64,000 nt of DNA from Atrichornis clamosus (taxonomy: Eukaryota; Chordata; Aves; Passeriformes; Menuridae). The translations under genes and the position numbers were made by a program. The notes beneath the pieces are model-generated. The model ran no database searches. It worked only from the letters and a program-made list of their open reading frames with translations, and had not been told where the DNA came from. Location: assembly GCA_013400975.1 (NCBI GenBank), contig WBMZ01000175.1:261501-325500 (forward strand), written 5' to 3'. Shown one piece after another: positions 52,607 to 64,000 of this stretch (its first letter is position 1; the number at the start of each line of letters is the position of its first letter).

Positions 52607-53042
52607 AATTCCCCCATTCCCGAGAAAGCAATCATGTTGATGCTAGAAGTACCTAAGATTTCAATCTGTTTTGAAACACCAAGCTGTCAATATTTTCATC
52701 CTTTTTGCAAATAACCATTAAGGGAAATTAAAATGCAACATTGCTCAAGGATTGCCAGTACCTCATCCACACAGGAGAGGGATTAAAGCTGCCTTGACAG
52801 CTGCAGCCTCTCCCAGCTGCAGGAGGTGAAGAGCCCACTCCAGAGCAGCACTCAAGGACAGGAGCTCAGGGGAATAAGGGCACAGACACCTTTAACAAGG
52901 TGTAAAGGATCTCCAGCGCACAGTTGGGCAGCCACAGCACAGACCAGGATTACTAAACCAGGGGGATTCAGGCCGTGCCATCTCTCCTTAGAAAGAGACA
53001 AAGACCATCCACCTGCATTGCTGTTCTTCCTTCTCTAAGCAC

Positions 53043-53062
53043 TCCTGTCCTGTCCTGTCCTG
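53043..53062. repeat. (TCCTG)4 microsatellite
   Basis: Four exact TCCTG units followed by a degraded TCCCATCC. Confidence 0.9.
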
Positions 53063-56000
53063 TCCCATCCTTTCTCCTCAAAGCATCTGCTTTTAGAGAC
53101 ACAGAGGAGTCCAGACTGTGCCCTGGGCTAGGGGGGAGGATGGGGATTTGAAGGTGTCCAGCATCACCAAATCAGAAGAGACTGCACAGCTGAAACAGAC
53201 AATATTTCACAACCACGTGAAAAATTACAAATTACAGACACAATTCAGGCAGCACAGAAACTAAAAAATGTGAATTTGTGCCTATAGGGGCACACTCAAA
53301 TTTTGCACAATCTTAGTGTGTGGCCACAGATAAGCACTTCCAAGTGGTGAAGTGCTCCTACCATGCTGCTCATGAGTTGTCATGTCCAACATGATCCAGG
53401 AGTTTTATTATTAGCTCTTTATGAGTCCAAAAATTCTCAGGGATTAATATTGAGGGCCAAGCCAGTTGCTGTCAGAAATTTATCTAGCCAAGAGTATTAT
53501 TTCTTCTGTATGAATATCCTTCTTTTGCTTTAAATTCAGTTTATTAGCCTTAATTTGACTGATCTAAAAAAATCAAATAAGTCACATGGTTCAATTAAAA
53601 GCAGCCAGATATGCTGGGCTTTTTCCTGTGCATATGTAGCCCACAAACAAAGAGAATAATATAATAATGGCCAAAGCATTTGTTTGTATTGAACAGGAGA
53701 AGAATTCATCAGACTAAAGAAATCTTGAACTAAGTCACTCTCAGCATGCAGACCAACAGAAAGTTAAATTAGCTCCACTAGGAACTAACTTCACATGTAT
53801 TATGTTTTCAGGATGCTTTTAAAAATCAAAAGAGCTCTTGAAATACTTTATATGCAACCAAGCACTGGTTGCAAAGCAGCTAAATCAGTTTTAAGAGTGG
53901 AGATTTGTCCTACCCTGGCAATGGCTAAATAGAAGAAGCACCATTTGGAGGTATAATTAATGACATCCTCCCCAGCCCAGCACACACCTCCCACCCAGGC
54001 TGTGGAATCCTGCCCCCCTCAGAACAGGACTTCATCTCAATAAGCAACAGGGTGAGAAGTCCAGGCTACATCTGATTACAGTGACTTGCAGAATGATGCA
54101 CAGGGAAAACGGGGTCCTAACCCTGCTTTCACAAGGAGGAGCTGCTGTGTCCCACAAATGACACCTCAGCACTGTAACAGCTCTAAGAAGGGTTAGCTTG
54201 ATATACAGTAGTTATTAAGGAAAGGCAAATTCGATGCAGGGAATTATTAAAAAAGAAAGCAAAAACCCATTATTATGCCAGGACATGAATGATGTGAAGG
54301 ATTGTGCATGCAGTTTTTCATTCCATGACATTCTGGGAGGGAAACATGAAGTATGGAAACAGAATTTCACTTTACTCTCTGGGTGTCTCTCCCCTGCATA
54401 TCTGTGCTCTGTAACTATGGCATTCTCTGCAGGAAAGGATTGCAGCCATAACTGGAAAGCACATTATCACTTGAATATGCATTCAGAAGTTGTTACGGAG
54501 GGAACAAATAGGATAATGAGATTATTTACAAAACAAGTAGATAATCACCAGGTATGACGCATCCCTGTTTTTAAGGGAAATGATTCCATAGCTTGGATGA
54601 AATTCTGCCTCAGATTCATTCCAACAGATGTCCAACTGTGTACCTTAAACAACTCCGGCTGTCTAAGCAACTAGGAACAGCAGGTGGCTGCTCAATAAAG
54701 ACTTAATACAAGAATAATTAAGAAAAATAACCAAACAGGCCTGTTTTCCTTCTGCTCTTGCACAGGTAGGACTGGTCCTGCCTTGCCAAGTTCTGCTTCC
54801 AGCTCCTTCCATGTCATGGGCTCAAGTACCAGCAGGCCATGGTAACAGAGACCCAAACCCAGGAATCTTGGAGTACACATTTACTGCTGCGTGGTACCTG
54901 CTGGAGAAATCTTTTGCTTCACACTGACCACGCAGGGGATTGAAGCCAGGCCCTTTAATGAATAGGGAATCCTTAGATTTCGAGCCTTGACCTGTTTCAA
55001 ATGTGTTGTGTGTCCCTGCTCAGCCACTCCTGCCACAGAACAGGTAACAGTGGAGGTAAGAGGTGAGTTTACAGTCCATCAGCTCTGCCATGGTGACTGT
55101 GTAGAGACATTTGGGATGTCTGCTGTCAGTGCAATCCACTCCAAGGTCACCGATTGTTTCTCCAGGACAGCAGTGTGACCCCTGCTCAGGGACCACCTCA
55201 GCAATTGGGCAGAGCCTTCAGATCTCCACCTCTGCCACACTTTGGACAGGTGCTCCCATCCCGGCAATGCACCTCATCCACAGGGCAGCACCCACCCACC
55301 ATCCTGAGGCATTAATTTATGAACTGTTCTCTGTACAAAATCATCCAATTTGCTGATAGATGGCAAATGGTGCAAATCATGGGTAACAACCAATAAACTA
55401 CCTGCTGCCCTCCAATAAAAACCGGTGATGACCCAAGTCATTACAGAAACTGGAAGATTTTCTTAAGAGAACAACTAATTGAAAAACAATACTAATGAGG
55501 CAGTAAGTGCTATTACTAAATCCATTGTGTTGTCATCATTAGGCAAGTCAACATTCCTGTTCTGTGCTAATTAGGTCAGATAGCAGAAGCTCAGAAAGAA
55601 GAACATTAACCAAGTGCATCTGGAGCATTCCAGAGACAGCCAGAAGGGATTTCTGAGTACTCATTGCCTATGAAATTTTGGAATCTCCTTAAACAAGTCA
55701 CTCCAGTTAGAGCAAGGAACATTGGTTTAATCCTTTCACTCACTCTCTCTAGCAAAGTACAAAGCATTTTGTCAAGGAGTTTTCAACTGCGGCCAGATCA
55801 GCAAGTTTGTCTTGTTTGGCTGATGCAGTAACAATGATTTTCTGCCCCTCCCGACAGAAGGGAACACTCTCCCTCACAGGTGACTCCGGTTCCCATTCAA
55901 AGCCTATTTCAGTGCTGATAAGGATGGAATTCAGATTCTCCAACCTTTTTCTGTTAACAGGCACTAGGGGCATAAAAATATCTTGTTAGGTTGATTTGTG

Positions 56001-56337
56001 CTAAATCCTCTGGGACAAGGTCAGTTCCTCTGACCTGTAATTACCAGAATGACACCTGCCAGAGTAAGTCCACCCCTGGTTCAGGACTGCCACAACTACC
56101 AGTACCTGAAGTTTGCACACCTACCAAAAAGATCACTGTTTATCCCAGAGGAAATCCAGGATGGTTGCAGTCAACTGATCCTAAAGGACCACACTGTGAG
56201 TTGAACTACAGGCCCTCTAAATACCTTGTGCATGTCAAGGCATCACACACAAAAAAATCCAAAACAAAACAAAATGTCTTTGTTTTCCCTCTACTGGAGC
56301 TGGGTTGATGACAGGAGTCAGATTCAAGTGGTTGGTT

Positions 56338-56343
56338 TTTATT
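56338..56343 (-). promoter_or_regulatory. Candidate distal poly(A) signal AATAAA
   Basis: The canonical hexamer is read on the minus strand about 3.4 kb after the stop. The downstream sequence is not clearly GT-rich, so use is uncertain. Confidence 0.35.
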
Positions 56344-58253
56344 CCATAGCTCTACACAGTAGTCCTTTCACTAGGGTTGTCACAGTGTACACAAAAAACA
56401 TTTTTCAGTCACTCAAAACATGGCCTTTGTAGTTCTTAGGGGTTTTGTTTGGTTTTTTTAACCTTTAGAAAGTAAATAATTATGTCAGGGAAAAATGAAA
56501 AGGGATTAATCTGGCTGATCGTATTTCTGTCAAATGACAGGAGTCAAAAATTTTTCTTCAATCGATCTGTAAACATTTCCCCAAGAACTGCAGGAAGGAG
56601 ATGCAGCTGAAGAGGAGCTGGGTACTTATCTGGTTAGACCCCCCACCCCATCATTTGTACCAAAGACCATCTTGACCATAGATCAACAATTGCCAACCAT
56701 AAGTCAGCATGCTGAATTTAAATATTTCAACTTCTCAAATCCAGAAATGAAATTAATCTACAAATATTTTAATGTAGCAAGCTTGGCTATAGAACCAGTG
56801 CAACATAAAGAGGACACCCATTGTATAACCAACTTTACTGCTTAATCTTGACAGAGTAAGCTACAGATGCAACAGATTCACCACAAGTTATTTGGTTAAA
56901 TTAAATACTGAAGTTAGGATCATGCTGTTGGTAATTGTGGCTTTACAGTACCAATGCTCAAGTTGGCTGAGTTAGTTTTACTGTAAGTAAAATGCAAATT
57001 TACAGAGAAACAAAATAATTTAGTATAGTATCCTGTATTCTGTTCCATGCTCAAGTCACAATGGTAATGCCTTCAACAGAGAAACAATATTTCAGCATTA
57101 TGTTACTAATGCCAAAACACACAGGAATTGTAATGCCAAATTTACAACATAATACAGTGCTTAACAAACAGATTCCTCAGGCACGGGACCGGTGGTGGCG
57201 ATGCTACACAGGACTGGGAAGCATCCAAGCACTGCTCAGTGCACACAGAGCGGACCACACTGACAGGAATGCTTTACCTTTTGATGGAATCATCACTCTA
57301 CAAGTTTGTGTCCCAGGTATAATGCAACGTCACATGAATGTTAAACCCTTGCCTCAGACATGAAGCAAAAGCACTACACGTTATTTACAAACCTGAACCA
57401 GTAAAAGCACTTTAAGAACAGGGAAAAACTGTGATCACTTGACAAAGATGACAGAGTTTGGTTACTGTATTATGTGAACTAGGATAGCATTGAAGTTGTA
57501 AACAAACTTTAACCAAATTAGGTTAATGCATCTGTTCTTAACTCAAGAATATTGCCATTTCAGCAGACAGTGATATTTAAAGCTAAGGACACTATCAGAG
57601 GTTTTATTTTTGTTTAAAGCCAAAATTTTCAAAACCTGGAAGCTGGCAAATTATATTTGTTCCTTATTAGCCTTCATTAACATCTCCACAGCACACTTCA
57701 ACAAAATTTTCAAACCCCCTGATTTTTTCTAATTCTGCTCCAATTGAAGTAGCTGGTAGCATAGCTGAAGCAAACTATCAACACCTGCAAATCCCTACTC
57801 AGAGTGGCTTGTTTTACACTACTGGGGATGAGTGCACACTGCTGGCATTGTTCTACATTGAACACAAAACACTAAAGCATTAGTATTTAATTTTAAAAGA
57901 AACACCTCCTCAAAATTAAACAGGCTTTGCAAATATGCAAAGGAATACAGAAGTAAATCATATTTGAATCTGTCAATCCCAGCAGTGCCATATTCATTCT
58001 TCCTCCCCCCACCCTCCAAGCTAACAGCATTGCCAGAGTGGCTGATGTGACACTGATGAAATTAAATTCATTTACATAAAGCCTGGATACAAAACAAAAA
58101 GAACAAGAAACTTTGTCCCTGCCGTGTCTATTTTTCTTTTTTTTCTTGCATTTTGTAATGAACCCATGCAAGCATAAAAGGAGTTGTGTTGCTATTTTGT
58201 GTTGTTTTTTTAAAACAGGCATAAGAGTTGTGCCAGACAAAACTGAACAAACT

Positions 58254-58259
58254 TTTATT
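58254..58259 (-). promoter_or_regulatory. Candidate middle poly(A) signal AATAAA
   Basis: The canonical hexamer is read on the minus strand and followed within 40 nt by a GT-rich stretch (GTTTGTTC, then TTTTGTCTGG), which resembles a downstream cleavage element. Of the three candidates this has the best downstream context. Confidence 0.5.
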
Positions 58260-58813
58260 TCACTTCAGAAAGAAATTTTTTTTTTATATTACCAACTTAT
58301 TTCTCTTCGTAACTAAAGGTGATAAAAAATAAATCCATAGTAATGAAAAAAACCCAAACCCTGTAATCAAACTGCTTTTTCAAGTATGTTTCTCCCCTCC
58401 CAAAAGAGCTGCATTAGCCATACTACTACTGATTAAAACCCACATCACAATGATTAGACTTAGACCACAGGCCCAGATCCCCTGAGCTGGGCTCAGCTGC
58501 ACGTCCAGCCCCTGGAGGCAGGAGGCAGATGGCTACACATGCACACTTTACACCACTCCTCAAATCCCTGATTCTGACTGCATCCACTACCACAGCCCCA
58601 TCACATTCCCCCAACAGGAGGAATGGCACAGGAGCACAAAGTGATCTTGGACAGGTACCATTGTTCAACCCAGTGCAAATCTTGTGCTGATGGAGATGCA
58701 CTTTGCAGACCTACCAGACTGGAGAATTTTGCCCACAATGTTTCTACAGAGCACAATAAACCACATCTTAGTATTTTGTTCAGTCTGGAATTGTCATCTC
58801 CATCTACTGCAAT

Positions 58814-58890
58814 TATGGAATCATAGGATCACAGAATATTCCGAGTTGGAAGGGACCCAAAAGGATCATCCAGTCCAACTCCTGAGGCCA
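58814..58890 (-). mobile_element. CR1 LINE tail, minus strand, inside the candidate 3' UTR
   Basis: The reverse complement reads as a CR1 3' terminus: GGACTGGATGATCC, GGGTCCCTTCCAACTC and ATTCTGTGATCCTATGATTC. It is about 75 bp long, in the same orientation as the gene, and would be transcribed in the longer 3' UTR forms. Confidence 0.9.
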
Positions 58891-59335
58891 GTGAAAAGTC
58901 AATGAGGGGGATTTTACAAGAGTTGGTCCCTGCATTAAACACTAATACACACGAAAAATAAAAGGGGACAAACTTCCAAGTCACTGTTAGTGATGGTGAT
59001 AGGTTCAACTTTTCTTCCTTCCTCCTTATATTCACTTCCCATTAACGCAAGAGAAAAGTGCAACTTTGCAGCATGTTTGTTCACATCAAGTTTTTCCTGC
59101 AGAACACATTTTGCAGTAACAAAATATGGTCTATAAAGTCGCAAAGTGCACAAGCTGAAGGCACAGAGTACAAACACATAGGAAAACAGATTTCAAAATA
59201 TCAAGTAACAAAAAAAGAGATAAAAGAAAAATCTGGAATTTAAAACTCCCTGACATAAGATACATTTGTATGGGACCAACTCTTAAAAGGTGACAGTTTT
59301 TAAACTAACAAAGAAATACTGCAAAATAATGAAAC

Positions 59336-59341
59336 TTTATT
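59336..59341 (-). promoter_or_regulatory. Candidate proximal poly(A) signal AATAAA
   Basis: The canonical hexamer is read on the minus strand about 445 nt after the stop codon and is followed by T-rich sequence. It would give the shortest 3' UTR. Confidence 0.4.
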
Positions 59342-59785
59342 CTTATTATTTAAGTAGAAGCTCCAGAAAATAACTTGAAGTTTAAAATCTAATACACTGA
59401 CGTGTTAACTAGTTTTAAGAATGTCCTTAATATTAAGAAAAGAGTGCAAAAAGGATTCTTCCATTCTAACGCTTTTGGAAGCTGCTGATTTTGGCTGCCC
59501 ATTTCCACTTTGAAAGGATTGTTTTTCAAGGTGCATTCCTCACAAAGATCCCAGAACAAGAACTTGTTGATAGGCTAGACCAAGGAATCATGTCTTTTAA
59601 AGTCATCATAATTGTAGCAGCAACTGACATTTTATTATATAAAGAAGGAAGTCCAAAACTCTTCTTTGAGGCATAGTTCGTGTCAGAGCTTGAGTATCAG
59701 CAGTTGCCAAAGGAGGCTCCAGATACCACCTGTGCTGCTCCAGTGTCTGTTCTGGCTAGGAATAGAAGCTGATCCAGTATATTCA

Positions 59786-59826
59786 CTATCTGTATCCCCT
59801 GGAGCTTGCACAAGCTGATGAGCCAT
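59786..59826 (-). CDS. Terminal coding exon with stop codon, same unnamed gene
   Basis: After the acceptor ATATCATTTCAG, 41 bp of coding sequence run to a TAG stop at 59786-59788. The first two bases complete AAT (Asn) with the A from the penultimate exon, and the next twelve residues are GSSACASSRGYR. The visible C-terminus is therefore 73 residues: 45 from the first visible exon, a junction Arg, 14, a junction Asn, and 12. The short Ser/Ala-rich end with terminal arginines shows no recognisable targeting motif. The 3' UTR continues on the minus strand to lower coordinates. The gene is the only one I can support in the window and extends past 64,000. Confidence 0.82.
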
Positions 59827-60291
59827 CTGAAATGATATAAAAAGTTAAAGAAATTCTCTCATATTAAACTTTCACATTGTGTCCCTTGTCCCCTTCCCCC
59901 AAAACAGAGCACTGTCTGCAGAACATTGTAAACAGAAGCTGACATACCACCTAAATGTCCATTCATTCATCTCAGCTTATATTAAGAGTTCATCACAAAA
60001 CTCTACGACATTTTATGGTAGGAAATAAAGTGAATATACTTGCTGAAAGCACATGAGCAAACTTGGTGTAAAGAGGGCCGTAAAATGAACAGAAGTTAAC
60101 AACAGTACCAGAGCAGGCACCACTCCCCCATGGCTCTACATCCAAGCAGTTTGTATTGTTTCTTGGCACAGTAAAGGTTACACTGCAGACAGCCAGCTGG
60201 ACACCTCACCACCCTGAGAACCCAAAGCCCAGCACGACCACATGCCCAGGGGACTGGAGCACACTGGAGGCAGGGTTGGATGCACACTTAC
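59827..60291 (-). other. Last intron of the minus-strand gene
   Basis: A 465-bp GT-AG intron bounded by the donor GTAAGT and the acceptor TTTCAG on the minus strand. It holds no repeat or second exon that I can recognise. Confidence 0.8.
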
Positions 60292-60335
60292 TGTAGGTTA
60301 ACTCTTCTCCTGCTCTCTTGCGGGACTGGTCACCT
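60292..60335 (-). CDS. Penultimate coding exon of the same unnamed gene
   Basis: A 44-bp exon on the minus strand lies between the acceptor TTCTCTCCCAG and a perfect donor, A|GTAAGT. Its first base completes AGA (Arg) with the AG left by the upstream exon. Fourteen codons then read GDQSRKRAGEELTY, and the final A is carried to the last exon. The basic cluster SRKR could be a short nuclear-localisation or RNA-contact patch; that is inference. The intron to the upstream exon is 2,314 bp and the intron to the last exon is 465 bp. The exon is too short for ORF-based detection. It is supported by phase consistency on both sides and strong splice signals. Confidence 0.85.

Positions 60336-64000
<3,665 letters not shown>

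Larger units (their letters stand above)
46432..56319. other. Intergenic sequence, no gene seen
   Basis: Repeat-poor DNA with the TCCTG microsatellite at 53,043 and the palindrome at 52,587. Reading frames reach 142 codons on the minus strand (47,968-48,396) without motif or splice support. Stretches near 48,640-48,720 and 55,430-55,580 look like slowly evolving non-coding DNA by their TAAT-rich, repeat-free character. Confidence 0.65.
56320..59785 (-). other. 3' UTR (maximum extent) of the minus-strand gene
   Basis: Non-coding AT-rich sequence follows the TAG stop. Three AATAAA signals on the minus strand, at 59336-59341, 58254-58259 and 56338-56343, could end transcripts with UTRs of roughly 0.45, 1.5 and 3.4 kb. 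A CR1 fragment lies inside the longer forms in the same orientation as the gene. I see no open frame of coding character between the stop and 56,338. The outer limit is inference: it assumes the most distal signal is used and that no separate gene lies in between. Confidence 0.5.

Noticed and set aside
54234..54557. 107-codon plus-strand frame with several cysteines
   Set aside because: The cysteine spacing fits no known zinc-finger or secreted-peptide pattern, and no signal peptide is visible.

Overview
The window looks like vertebrate nuclear DNA from a bird, most likely a songbird. It is AT-rich and nearly free of long open reading frames. It carries several 5'-truncated CR1 LINE copies with the usual avian 3' end, and one solo LTR of an ERVL-like type that is very common in passerine genomes. 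Nothing in it resembles bacterial, plasmid or viral gene organisation: there are no operons, no ribosome binding sites, and no reading frame above about 230 codons. Family assignments rest on recalled sequence patterns, because no database search could be run.

Layout: positions 1 to about 56,300 are intergenic, a gene-poor stretch in which I find no coding exon I can defend. It holds the ERVL-like solo LTR (5509-6102, sense on the minus strand), scattered CR1 fragments (16450, 22281, 32470, 36955, 46275), three GC-rich minisatellites or near-tandem arrays (5104-5224, 18189-18270, 40368-40477), two short tandem duplications (3096-3164, 22714-22815), microsatellites and poly(A) runs, a few perfect palindromes, and AT-rich patches with many TAAT cores that resemble developmental conserved non-coding elements.

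From about 56,300 to the right edge lies the 3' end of one protein-coding gene on the minus strand. Three terminal coding exons (62650-62788, 60292-60335, 59786-59826) have canonical splice sites and compatible phases, and together encode the last 73 residues of a protein. A 3' UTR of about 0.45 to 3.4 kb follows, depending on which of three candidate poly(A) signals is used. The rest of the gene lies beyond position 64,000. I could not name it. The C-terminal tail is lysine/arginine- and glutamate-rich, with a W-V-x-M-A-P-x-L-F motif upstream.

I did not find a new multi-gene system. The observations most worth checking are the identity of the unnamed gene, a pair of overlapping alternative hairpins at 7835-7867 that contain an everted nuclear-receptor-like half-site pair, two distant minisatellites that share a core, and the TAAT-rich candidate enhancers.
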